A DNA stretch of 64,000 nucleotides, from contig JBBRUG010000002.1 in the NCBI GenBank assembly GCA_038247995.1, positions 1 to 64,000 on the forward strand, in the 5' to 3' direction. The stretch is from JBBRUG01 sp038247995. GTDB lineage: Bacteria > Chloroflexota > Chloroflexia > Chloroflexales > Chloroflexaceae. This document shows positions 42,731 through 51,380 of this stretch, one piece after another (position 1 is the stretch's first letter; every line of letters begins with the position of its first letter). The notes under the pieces were generated by a model. The model was not told the DNA's origin. It saw only the letters and a list, made by a program, of their open reading frames with translations, and ran no database searches. The position numbers and the translations under genes were made by a program.

Positions 42731-43501
42731 ATGCCAATCGACGAACTCCACGAGCTCACTGCCCCAAGTCGTCGGCGGCTCGTCGATGAGGTGAGCCGGG
42801 CGATCGAAGAGGCGATCCTGGCCGGGCGGATGCGCCCCGGCGAGCGTCTGGTTGAGGCGGCGATCGCCGAGCGCTTGAGCGTCAGCCGGACGACGGTGCG
42901 CGAGGCGCTGTTGATGTTGGAGCGTCAGGGCTTGATCGTCAGCCGACCGCGGCGGGGCACGTTCGTCACCCGGCTTGCGCGTGAGGAAGCGCTCGATATG
43001 GGCTTCACGCGGGCGTTGCTAGAAGGGTTCGCCGTCGGCGCCGGCTTTGAACGCCTCGACGCGCGAGTGCTGGCGCACATGGAGCAGTTGCTTGCAGCAA
43101 TGGGCACATGCCGCCTACCCGATGATATTCCGCGTTTGATGCAACTCGACGTGGACTTTCACCGTCCGCTGGTCGAGGCGGCACAATCGCCCCGGTTGTT
43201 GGAACTCTGGTCGGGCCTCAACGGCCAGATCCGCGCACTCTACCTCACAACGCTGGAAAGCCAGCATGTGCGGATTGAAGAGATTGTCGCATTCCATCAG
43301 GTGCTGATCGACGCCATCCGCTCCCGCGATCCGGCGCAGGCCCAGCGCAGCGTGTTTCAGCACTATGTGCGCCTTCCCGACGGGCAGGGGCCGCCGCCCT
43401 CGCTCACCCAAATTCTGGCTACGATGACGCCGGCCTACAGCGCATTGCTGCGCGATGGGGCGCTCGGGGCCGTTAGTGAACCCTCTGATGAGAAAGGTTG
43501 A
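42731..43501 (+). CDS. GntR-family (FadR/FCD-type) transcriptional regulator
   Basis: The 256-residue protein has an N-terminal winged helix with the GntR signature AILAGRMRPGERLVEAAIAE then RLSVSRTTVREALLMLERQG. A helical FCD ligand-binding domain follows (about residues 90-225), with DVDFHRPLVEAA and FHQVLIDAIRSRD giving the Asp/His metal ligands. FCD regulators respond to organic acids or sugar acids. It heads the catabolic cluster and starts two bases before the next gene's alternative start. It probably represses the cluster. Confidence 0.9.
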   Translation: MPIDELHELTAPSRRRLVDEVSRAIEEAILAGRMRPGERLVEAAIAERLSVSRTTVREALLMLERQGLIVSRPRRGTFVTRLAREEALDMGFTRALLEGFAVGAGFERLDARVLAHMEQLLAAMGTCRLPDDIPRLMQLDVDFHRPLVEAAQSPRLLELWSGLNGQIRALYLTTLESQHVRIEEIVAFHQVLIDAIRSRDPAQAQRSVFQHYVRLPDGQGPPPSLTQILATMTPAYSALLRDGALGAVSEPSDEKG

Positions 43502-43503
43502 CC

Positions 43504-44625
43504 ATGAAGACGAGCAAGTTGCGGGTTGCGGTTCTCGGCGCCGGAGCGTGGGCTGAACACGCACACATTCCGGGCTGGCAGCGCGATCCGCGTTGCGAAG
43601 TGGCGGTGATCTGCGACCCGCTCCACGAGCGCGCCGAGGCGTTCGCGGCTCAATTCGGCGTTGCTGAGGCTTCCAGCGATTGGCAGGCCGTGGTGGCCCG
43701 CCCCGATATCGATGTCGTCGATGTGTGTACCCCCTCGCATACCCACTTCGAACTCTCGATGGCCGCGCTGGAATCCGGCAAGCACGTCTTGTGCGAGAAG
43801 CCGGTCGCCTACGATTTCCGTGAGACGCTGCGAGCATCGGCGCTGGCCGACTCCAAGGGCTTAAAAACCAAGCTCGGCTTTACCTTCCGTTACAGCCCCG
43901 GCGTGCAATACGCCAAGGCGCTGATCGACGAGGGCTTCATCGGCCAACCCTTTATTTTCAACGGCTACGAGCAGAATTCCCAGTGGCTCAACCCGCAGAC
44001 GCCGTTGCGCCAGGTTGATCATACCGCCGACCAGTCGGTGATCAAAACCTCGGCGCTGGAAGGCTACGGCGCGCCGATTATCGACATCGGCCATTGGTGG
44101 GTGGGCGCCGATTACAGCCGTGTCGTCGGCACGATGCGTAACTTTATCCCTGAGCGTATGGTGCGCGCCACCGGGCAGATGATGCGCATGAATATCGACG
44201 ACGGCGATATTTTTATCGGTGAGTACGCCAATGGCGCGATCGGCTCGATCCAGACCAGCTTTGTTACCGTGGGCAATTATCCCGGCATCGAGGCGCGGAT
44301 CTATGGCGAGAAGGGCGCGATCATTTGCCGCCTGGTGGAGGAGTTCGGTGTCGCCGAAACGGTGAAAATCGCCACGCCCGACGAGGTTGAGTTCAAGCAG
44401 ATGGAGATCCCACAGCGCTTCTACCCGACCGGCGGCCACCCGCGTGAGTCGTGGCGCTCGCTCTTCTACGCCAATCTGATCCGTGATTTTATCGATGAAA
44501 TCCACGACAGTAGCCCGCGCAACCAGGGTAATTTCGCCGACGGCGCCTGGGTGCAAGAGGTGATCAACGCCGTTGAAACCTCGTTCCACGAGCGGCGCTG
44601 GATCGATCTGCCGTTGGCACGGTAG
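43504..44625 (+). CDS. Gfo/Idh/MocA family NAD(P)-dependent oxidoreductase
   Basis: The 373-residue protein has an N-terminal Rossmann domain (VAVLGAGAWAEHAHIPGW) and the family hallmark CEKPVA at about residue 95. The C-terminal substrate domain (about 125-370) contains APIIDIGHWWVG, with the catalytic Asp/His region. Enzymes of this family oxidise sugars, inositols or related polyols. The ATG at 43504 lies six bases after AAAGG and just downstream of the GntR stop. It is the first enzyme of the cluster. Confidence 0.9.
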   Translation: MKTSKLRVAVLGAGAWAEHAHIPGWQRDPRCEVAVICDPLHERAEAFAAQFGVAEASSDWQAVVARPDIDVVDVCTPSHTHFELSMAALESGKHVLCEKPVAYDFRETLRASALADSKGLKTKLGFTFRYSPGVQYAKALIDEGFIGQPFIFNGYEQNSQWLNPQTPLRQVDHTADQSVIKTSALEGYGAPIIDIGHWWVGADYSRVVGTMRNFIPERMVRATGQMMRMNIDDGDIFIGEYANGAIGSIQTSFVTVGNYPGIEARIYGEKGAIICRLVEEFGVAETVKIATPDEVEFKQMEIPQRFYPTGGHPRESWRSLFYANLIRDFIDEIHDSSPRNQGNFADGAWVQEVINAVETSFHERRWIDLPLAR

Positions 44626-44801
44626 GAGCGAAGCGTGCTTTGCCCCTACCGTGCCGGGCCGACCACGACACGAATGCGGCGCGGCGCGAATAGGCCACGA
44701 ATGCACGAATGCGGCGCGGCGGGCGGGCGAGTGTCGGGGCGGCCCACCGTGGCCGCCCGATCAGTCAATGACCACGGTGGCTCTATTCTTGTCAACGTAA
44801 A

Positions 44802-44813
44802 GTCGACAATCGA
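44802..44813 (+). promoter_or_regulatory. second candidate GntR operator
   Basis: GTCGACAATCGA resembles the site at 42647-42658 (one difference). TTGTCAAC upstream makes an imperfect inverted repeat with GTCGACAA. It lies 35 bp before the DUF885 gene. Confidence 0.5.
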
Positions 44814-44848
44814 CAAAATAGCCATCTCTCATTGTGAAGGATGCCAGG

Positions 44849-46555
44849 ATGAATGCTGCACCAGTCTTTACGCAGTGGCTGGATGATTTTTTCGCCGGCT
44901 ATTACCGGCGCAATCCGGTGAGCGCGACGTTCATCGGCGTGCATATGTACGATCACGCCCTGCCCGATTATTCGCCGGCAGGCGTGGCTGCGGCTGCGGC
45001 GGAGATCGCTGATCTGTTGGCGCGTTTTGCAGCGCTGCCGGCTGAGCCGCTGAGCGCTGCCGAGCAGCACGATGTCGAGTTGGCCCATGCGGCGTTGGAG
45101 CTCCAGCGCTGGGAATTGGGCGCGGCACAGTTTCAGGCCGGTAACCCATGTGTCTACACCGGTGAGGCGGTGTTCGGCGTAATTAGCCTGTTCCTGCGCG
45201 ATTTCGCGCCGCTTGCGGAACGAGCAGCGGCGGCTACCGCACGCATGCGGGTGATCCCGGCCTTTCTGGCCCAGGGCAAGGCCAATCTGCAACAGGCGCC
45301 TGCCGAATGGATCGCGCGCGCGCGCCGAGAGTGTACCGGCGCACTCGCGTTACTACGCGGCGGGATTGAGCTGATCATTACTGAACATGGTCTGCGGGGC
45401 GAAGATCTGCGTGCGGCGGCGGTCGCGGCGGCACAGGCGTTCACCGCGTTTGATCATTTTCTGGCCGATGGCATCACGCCGCTAAACGAGGGCTATGCCA
45501 GTGGCCCGGCGGCGCTGGAGTTACAGATCCGTAAGGCGCATTTCCTGGACATGAGCGCCGAGGCGATTGCCGCCCATGCCCGTAGCGTAATCGGTGCATG
45601 CCGCACAGCGCTGGAAGGCGGCGCAGCCGCCTTCGGCGCGACGACCTGGCAGGCGGCATTGGCCGGCCTGGCCGATCTGCACCCGACTGCCGAGGATTAC
45701 TACGCTCGTTACGGCGAGGTGTGGGCCGCCTGTCGGGCGCTGACGGTCGAGCGGAATGTGCTGACCTGGCCGGATTACCCGCTTCGTTATGTGCCGCAAC
45801 CGGCCTGGGCGCGGGGCGCGGCGCCGCTGCTGTACTTCCTGTTCTACCGTGCTCCGGCGGCGTTCGATCAGGTGCCGATTGTGGAATACCTGGTCACGCC
45901 GATCGACACGACGCTGCCTGCCGACGAACAGTTGCGCCGCCTACGCGCCACCAACGACAGCGTGATCAAGCTCAACCATGTGGTGCATCACGGCGCAACC
46001 GGCCACCATGTGCAGAACTGGCATGCCTACCGCGCTGAAGCACGGATTGGGCGTATGGCTGCGGTAGATTGCGCGAGCCGGATCGCGCTGCCGAGCGGCG
46101 GCACCATGGCCGAAGGCTGGGCCTGTTACGCCACCGACCTGATGGCCGAGTTGGGCTTCCTAACGCCACTGGAGCAGTATAGCCAGCACCAAGCGCGTTT
46201 GCGTATGGCGGTGCGTGCCCTGGTTGATGTGGAACTGCATAGCGGGCGGATCACGCTTGCCGAGGCCGCCGAACTCTACGTTGCCGAGGCGGGCATGGCC
46301 CCAGCGGCGGCGCAGGCCGAAGCGGTGAAAAACAGCATGTTCCCCGGCGCGGCGCTGATCTACCTGCTCGGCACGGATCAAATTCACGCCCTACGCAATA
46401 CCCTCGCCGCCCAGCAGGGCGATCAGTTCAATCTCTGCACCTTCCACGATCGCTTCTTATCATTCGGCGCGCTGCCAGTGGCGTTGATTGCGCGGACGAT
46501 GCGCGCCGAAGCCGGCGTGCCAGTCGATGCGTCTGGGTCTGAATCCGGCATTTGA
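44849..46555 (+). CDS. DUF885 family protein (putative metallohydrolase)
   Basis: The 568-residue protein matches DUF885, helical proteins related to M32-like metallopeptidases. The usual metal motif is HExxPGHH; here it reads HHGATGHHVQ, with His in place of the Glu. The downstream EGWACYATDLMAELG (metal Glu) is kept. It also contains NPVSATFIGVHMYDHALPDY at the start. There is no signal peptide. The ATG at 44849 follows AAGGA by seven bases. It lies after a candidate operator, inside the catabolic cluster; a peptide or amide substrate is possible. Confidence 0.8.
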   Translation: MNAAPVFTQWLDDFFAGYYRRNPVSATFIGVHMYDHALPDYSPAGVAAAAAEIADLLARFAALPAEPLSAAEQHDVELAHAALELQRWELGAAQFQAGNPCVYTGEAVFGVISLFLRDFAPLAERAAAATARMRVIPAFLAQGKANLQQAPAEWIARARRECTGALALLRGGIELIITEHGLRGEDLRAAAVAAAQAFTAFDHFLADGITPLNEGYASGPAALELQIRKAHFLDMSAEAIAAHARSVIGACRTALEGGAAAFGATTWQAALAGLADLHPTAEDYYARYGEVWAACRALTVERNVLTWPDYPLRYVPQPAWARGAAPLLYFLFYRAPAAFDQVPIVEYLVTPIDTTLPADEQLRRLRATNDSVIKLNHVVHHGATGHHVQNWHAYRAEARIGRMAAVDCASRIALPSGGTMAEGWACYATDLMAELGFLTPLEQYSQHQARLRMAVRALVDVELHSGRITLAEAAELYVAEAGMAPAAAQAEAVKNSMFPGAALIYLLGTDQIHALRNTLAAQQGDQFNLCTFHDRFLSFGALPVALIARTMRAEAGVPVDASGSESGI

Positions 46556-46557
46556 GT

Positions 46558-46640
46558 GCGCACCCTGAGGGGCGCTGCTAGGGTGGTGGAAAAACCAGGG
46601 CCGCTGAAGCGACTGGTAGGGGCGGCATGCCGCATCTGCA
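46558..46640. repeat. diverged copy of the CCTGAAGGGCGCTGCT...GGCCGCTGAAGCGG repeat
   Basis: ACCCTGAGGGGCGCTGCT and GGGCCGCTGAAGCGAC occur in the same order and spacing as at 52629-52678. It begins right after the DUF885 stop. Confidence 0.65.
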
Positions 46641-46827
46641 TTAGCGCCGGCGTCGCAACCCCTTCACCATCGGCACTTGAGCGTCGATGCAACCGATCAC
46701 CTCACGGCGCTTCACCGCCGTCGCGCCAGTTCTTTTCAAAACGGAGTGAAAGGAGCCGCCTGCGAATAACTTGGAACGGCCCGTGCCAATTGCCTTATTC
46801 GACTGTGTATTGATCCAGGAGATCACA

Positions 46828-48552
46828 ATGAGCCTTCGAACGAATTACATCCGGTTCGCATTCGCTTTGCTGACGGCATTTGTTCTGATCATCGTGAGCG
46901 CCTGTGGTAGCGCTCCGGCGGCTCCGCAGGCCGAAGCGACCACAACCAGCGCGCCGGCACCGGCGCCGGCTGCTACGGACGCGCCTGCCCCGGCTCCCGC
47001 GGCAACTGAAGCTCCTGCGCCCGCCCCGGCCGGCGCTGCGCCGACGTTGCGCTACGGCTTGGCCGGCACCTTCGACAAACTCGACCCGAACGCGACGACG
47101 TTTAGCCGCGTCGGCCAGATTGCTCTGCACATTGTTGATCCGCTGATCTGGCAGCCGGAGGTGGGTACGTTTGAACCCGGCCTGGCTACGGAGTGGTCGG
47201 TGAGCGCCGATGCGACCGAGTATACCTTCAAGCTGCGCGAAGATGTGACCTTCCACGACGGCACGCCATTCAACGCCGAAGCGGTGAAGTTCACCTTCGA
47301 CCGGATCGTTGATCCGGAGACGCGGGCACAGACCGCAGTGAGCCTGATCGGGCCGTATGCGGCGACTGAGATCCTGGGCGATTACGAGGTCAAGATCGTC
47401 TTCAGCCGGCCCTTCGCGCCGTTCCTGAACAGCCTCTCAACGGCCTACCTTGCGCCGGTTTCGCCCACCGCCTTTGCGCGTGTCGGCGCCGACGATTGGG
47501 GTCTGACCGAAGTGGTAGGCACCGGGCCGTTCAAGCTGGTCTCGTTCACGCCCGACAGCGAAGTGGTGCTGGAGCGCAACGAGGATTACAATTGGGGCCC
47601 GGCCTTCACCGGCATGAGCGGCGCCAGCCAGATCGGGCAGATCGTCTACACCATTATCGCCGAGCCGGCAACGCGAATTGCGGCGCTGGAGAGCGGCGAA
47701 TTGGACTTCATTGAGGAAGTGCCGACGATTGACTTCGAGCGGATCAGTTCGACGCCGGGTTACTTGACGGTTGATGTGCCCCAGCCCGGCTCCGGCTGGA
47801 GCCTGATGATGAACGTGCGTCAGGCGCCGCTGGATGATCTGGCCGTGCGCCGCGCCATTCAGTTGGCCAGCGACAAAGAAGGCATGATCGCGGCGATCTG
47901 GGACGGGATCGGCCAGGTGGGTTGCGGCCCGATCACGCGGGCGACCTTCGCCTTCGACGAAGCGACCTGCTCGATGTACACCTACGATGTCGAGGCGGCC
48001 AACCAGGTGCTTGAGGAAGCCGGCTACGTCGATAGCAATGGCGACGGCATCCGCGAGAAAGACGGCGCCGATCTGGTGATCAAGCACTACTATCGCGCTG
48101 AGTCGCCGCTTTCACAGTTGATGGCCCAGTATATGCAGGCCGACCTGGCGCTGGCCGGGATCAATGTCGAACTGAACGGCCTGAGCGCTTCGGGCTACTT
48201 CGACGCTGTGCGCGCCGGTGAGCATCACACCCAGAACTGGTGGGACACCGGCACCGACCCGGACGTTGTGCGCATCCTGCTGTACAGCACGAATGCCGGG
48301 GGCGGCACGAATCGCAACAACTACGAGAATGCCGAGATGGACGCGCTGATCGATGCGGCCGCCGCTGAAGCCGATCCGGCCCAACGTGTCGAGCTGTACA
48401 GCCAGATCCAGCAGAAGGTGATGGACGAAGCGATCATGGTTTTCTACAACGACCCGCTGACGCTTTACGCTCACACTGAGGCGCTTTCGGGCGCGGTGAT
48501 GTACCTGGGCGGCAACTATGCTTACTTCGCCGCCGCTTCGTTAGCTGAGTAG
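46828..48552 (+). CDS. ABC transporter substrate-binding lipoprotein (peptide/opine/nickel type)
   Basis: The 574-residue lipoprotein has a signal with IIVSACGS (lipobox). A long Ala/Pro/Thr linker (about residues 30-72) ties it to the membrane. The rest matches family 5 binding proteins: LATEWSVSADATEYTFKLRE, VTFHDGTPFNAEAVKFTFDR, VGTGPFKLVSF, and RRAIQLASDKEGMI. These bind peptides, opines, sugars or metal chelates. AGGAGA precedes the ATG at 46828. The two permeases follow within the same operon. Confidence 0.92.
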   Translation: MSLRTNYIRFAFALLTAFVLIIVSACGSAPAAPQAEATTTSAPAPAPAATDAPAPAPAATEAPAPAPAGAAPTLRYGLAGTFDKLDPNATTFSRVGQIALHIVDPLIWQPEVGTFEPGLATEWSVSADATEYTFKLREDVTFHDGTPFNAEAVKFTFDRIVDPETRAQTAVSLIGPYAATEILGDYEVKIVFSRPFAPFLNSLSTAYLAPVSPTAFARVGADDWGLTEVVGTGPFKLVSFTPDSEVVLERNEDYNWGPAFTGMSGASQIGQIVYTIIAEPATRIAALESGELDFIEEVPTIDFERISSTPGYLTVDVPQPGSGWSLMMNVRQAPLDDLAVRRAIQLASDKEGMIAAIWDGIGQVGCGPITRATFAFDEATCSMYTYDVEAANQVLEEAGYVDSNGDGIREKDGADLVIKHYYRAESPLSQLMAQYMQADLALAGINVELNGLSASGYFDAVRAGEHHTQNWWDTGTDPDVVRILLYSTNAGGGTNRNNYENAEMDALIDAAAAEADPAQRVELYSQIQQKVMDEAIMVFYNDPLTLYAHTEALSGAVMYLGGNYAYFAAASLAE

Positions 48553-48618
48553 TTCCGTTTGGGGCGTTGGTTCGGCCACAGGCGGAACCAACGCTCCATC
48601 AAACCCTGGAGGGGCGCC

Positions 48619-49542
48619 ATGCTCCGCTATATTGGCAACCGCTTGCTGGCTTCCATTCCGACCGTGCTCCTGGTAACGGTGCTGGTCTTTTTGATTCTGC
48701 ACCTGATCCCCGGCGACCCGGCCGAGATCTTCCTGGGCGATAGTCGCAGCACGCCTGAAATGCTGGCGCAGGTGCGCACCGAGATGGGCCTCGACCGACC
48801 GCTGCATATTCAGTACCTTTCTTATATGGGCGGGGTGCTGCAGGGCGATTTCGGGCGCTCACTGAACACGAATCGACCGGTGCTCGACGAGATTGTCGGG
48901 CGGTTTCCGGCCACGCTGGAGTTAACTCTGGCGGCCATGCTGATCGGCACGGTGCTGGGCACGGTATTGGGCATTGTCTCGGCCTTGTTCCACAATACCT
49001 GGATCGACTCGGCGGCGATGGCGCTGGCGCTGCTCGGCGTCTCCATGCCGATTTTCTGGATGTCGCTGCTGCTGATTTTCGTCTTTTCGGTCTGGCTCAA
49101 CTGGTTCCCGGCCATCGGCGAGGGCGGCCTGGAACGGTTGGTGCTGCCGGCTTTTGCGCTGGGCCTGATCAGTTCCAGCACGCTGGCCCGGCTCGTGCGC
49201 AGCAGCATGCTTGAGGTACTGGGCCAGGATTTTGTACGTACGGCGCGAGCCAAGGGCCTGACGGAACGGGTGGTGGTGTTACGCCACGCGCTAAAGAATG
49301 CGCTCATTCCAACGATTACGGTGCTGGGCCTGCAATTCGGCCAGTTGCTCGGCGGCGCGGTGATCACCGAGACGATTTTTGCCCGGCGCGGCCTTGGGCG
49401 GCTCTATGTTGAGTCGATCCTGAACAAAGATTTCACGATGGTGCAGGCGCTGACGCTTTTTCTAGCCATCGCCTATGTGCTGATCAACTTGCTGGTTGAT
49501 GTGGCGTATGCCGCCGTCGATCCCAGGATTGCGTATGACTAA
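48619..49542 (+). CDS. ABC transporter permease, DppB/OppB type
   Basis: The 307-residue protein has about six membrane helices. It shows the DppB start (MLRYIGNRLLASIPTVLLVT), GDPAEIFLGD, and the EAA loop (about residues 205-235) around DFVRTARAKGLTERVVVLRH. It forms the channel with the following DppC-type subunit and receives substrate from the binding lipoprotein. GGAGGGG precedes the ATG at 48619. Its last eight bases overlap the next gene, so translation is coupled. Confidence 0.93.
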   Translation: MLRYIGNRLLASIPTVLLVTVLVFLILHLIPGDPAEIFLGDSRSTPEMLAQVRTEMGLDRPLHIQYLSYMGGVLQGDFGRSLNTNRPVLDEIVGRFPATLELTLAAMLIGTVLGTVLGIVSALFHNTWIDSAAMALALLGVSMPIFWMSLLLIFVFSVWLNWFPAIGEGGLERLVLPAFALGLISSSTLARLVRSSMLEVLGQDFVRTARAKGLTERVVVLRHALKNALIPTITVLGLQFGQLLGGAVITETIFARRGLGRLYVESILNKDFTMVQALTLFLAIAYVLINLLVDVAYAAVDPRIAYD

Positions 49543-50443
49543 CCGCACGCTTGCCCAACAAACCGACGCCGGCAAGGCGCCGCCGACGCCGCTCCGCTCG
49601 CGTTCGCTCTGGGGCGATTCGCTCTATCGCCTGACGCGCAACCCCGGCGCTGGAGTGGGCTTGATCTTGCTCGTGCTGCTGATTCTGGCGGCGATTTTCG
49701 CGCCGCAGATCACGCGTTTTGATCCAGTGCTCCTCGCGCCGCGCGATCGACTGCAGCCGCCCAGCCTTGAGTACTGGTTCGGCACCGACATGTTCGGGCG
49801 CGATATTTTTACGCGGGTTGTCTTCGGTACGCGGATTTCGCTGCTGGTTGGGGTTGTGTCGGTGGTGATCGCCACCTTGCTCGGCGTAAGCATGGGGCTG
49901 ATCGCGGGTTACTTCGGCGGCCTGGCCGATGCGCTGGTGATGCGCGCCGTTGATGTGATGCTGGCCTTTCCCGGCATTCTGCTCGCCTTGGTGATTGTGG
50001 CTGTGCTCGGCCCCGACCTGCTCAATGCAATGATCGCGGTCGGCATTTCGGCAGCGCCGACGTATGCACGGGTTACGCGTGGAGCCGTGCTGCAAATCAA
50101 GAGCAGCCTGTTTATTGAGGCGGCCACGGTGATTGGCGCGTCGACCTGGCGGATTATGTTGCGCCACCTCTTGCCGAATATTCTCGGCCCGATCGTAGTG
50201 GTAGTGACGCTCGGCGTCGCCGGGGCGATCATCGCCGGCGCGTCGCTCAGCTTCCTTGGCCTGGGCGCTCGTCCGCCCACGCCCGAGTGGGGCCTGATGC
50301 TCAGCGAGGGGCGCAACTTCCTGCGTCAGGCCTGGTGGATCTCAACGTTCCCTGGCCTCGCGATTATGGCTACGGTACTGGCGATTAACCTGGTCGGCGA
50401 TGGCCTGCGCGATGCGCTCGACCCGCGCATGAGGAAATCGTAG
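49535..50443 (+). CDS. ABC transporter permease, DppC/OppC type
   Basis: The 302-residue partner permease has the usual N-terminal LYRLTRNPGAGVGLILLVLL, FGTDMFGRDIFTRVVFGTR, and the EAA loop with FIEAATVIGASTWRIMLRHL. It overlaps the previous gene by eight bases. In this family two ATPases (DppD, DppF) normally follow; here an SDR gene follows instead, so the ATPase must come from another locus. Confidence 0.93.
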   Translation: MTNRTLAQQTDAGKAPPTPLRSRSLWGDSLYRLTRNPGAGVGLILLVLLILAAIFAPQITRFDPVLLAPRDRLQPPSLEYWFGTDMFGRDIFTRVVFGTRISLLVGVVSVVIATLLGVSMGLIAGYFGGLADALVMRAVDVMLAFPGILLALVIVAVLGPDLLNAMIAVGISAAPTYARVTRGAVLQIKSSLFIEAATVIGASTWRIMLRHLLPNILGPIVVVVTLGVAGAIIAGASLSFLGLGARPPTPEWGLMLSEGRNFLRQAWWISTFPGLAIMATVLAINLVGDGLRDALDPRMRKS

Positions 50444-50549
50444 CCGCCGAGTGGGCCGAACGATCCGCAGATTACGCAGATGACGCAGAGGATGCAAAAA
50501 GGCAAGTGGGGGCGATCCAACGTGGTCGCCCGTGGAATTAAGGATAACC

Positions 50550-51380
50550 ATGCAACGATTTGCCGAGCAAGTCGCCATTGTAACCGGCGCGGGCAACGGG
50601 ATTGGTCGGACGATTGCCGAGGCGTTTGCCGCCGAAGGCGCGGCTGTCGTGATTGCCGAGATTAACCAGGCAGCGGGTGAAGCTGCGGCGCACGCGATCA
50701 CTGCGGCCGGCGGGCGGGCGACGGCGATTGGGGTTGATGTAGCCGACGAGGCGCAGGTAGCCGCCATGGTCACCCAGGCGGTGGAAACCTTTGGCCAGGT
50801 AGATATTCTGATCAACAATGCCGGTGTGGTGGCGCACAAACTGCTGATCGAGATGGAGCGCGCGGTCTGGGATCGCCAACTTGCCGTGCAACTCACCGGG
50901 CCGTTGCTCACGGCGCAACAGGTGGCGCGGCACCTGATCGCGCGCGGCGCACCGGGGCGGATCGTAAACATCTCGTCGGTGTCGGCGCTGATGGGCCGGG
51001 TGAAGGGCGGCGCGCATTGCACCTCGAAGGCCGGCCTGACCCTGCTGACCAAGGTGCTGGCGATGGAGTTGGGCGCGTATGGCATTACGGTGAATGCCGT
51101 GGCGCCGGGCCTGATCGATGTGCCGGCGCAGCGCGACGAACTGAACCTTTCGAGCGCCTACAAAGAGCGCTACTTGCAAGAAGTTCCGCTCGGGCGGATC
51201 GGCGAGCCGAACGACATTGCGCAGATGGTGCTCTTCCTCTGCTCGGATGCGGCAAGCTGGATCAGCGGCCAACTGCACGTGGTGGACGGCGGGTTGATGG
51301 CCGGCCATCTTTCGTTCCAGGGCGTGCATGACTTCACAATGCTCGGCGGCACGAGCGTGAATCCAGGTGGGCAATCGTGA
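50550..51380 (+). CDS. SDR-family oxidoreductase with altered active site
   Basis: The 276-residue protein has the NAD(P) motif TGAGNGIG, NNAG, NISSVSA with the catalytic Ser, and a late VAPGLIDVP. The active-site YxxxK is not intact: the region reads GGAHCTSKAG where AHYTASKAG would be expected, so the Tyr is lost and one residue is missing. Its activity is therefore doubtful unless the His acts instead. AAGGA precedes the ATG at 50550. The amidohydrolase start overlaps its stop (GTGA). Confidence 0.85.
   Translation: MQRFAEQVAIVTGAGNGIGRTIAEAFAAEGAAVVIAEINQAAGEAAAHAITAAGGRATAIGVDVADEAQVAAMVTQAVETFGQVDILINNAGVVAHKLLIEMERAVWDRQLAVQLTGPLLTAQQVARHLIARGAPGRIVNISSVSALMGRVKGGAHCTSKAGLTLLTKVLAMELGAYGITVNAVAPGLIDVPAQRDELNLSSAYKERYLQEVPLGRIGEPNDIAQMVLFLCSDAASWISGQLHVVDGGLMAGHLSFQGVHDFTMLGGTSVNPGGQS

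Noticed and set aside
45598..46038. Plus-strand shadow frame inside the DUF885 gene
   Set aside because: It has no domain and lies fully within the conserved metal-motif region of the real gene.
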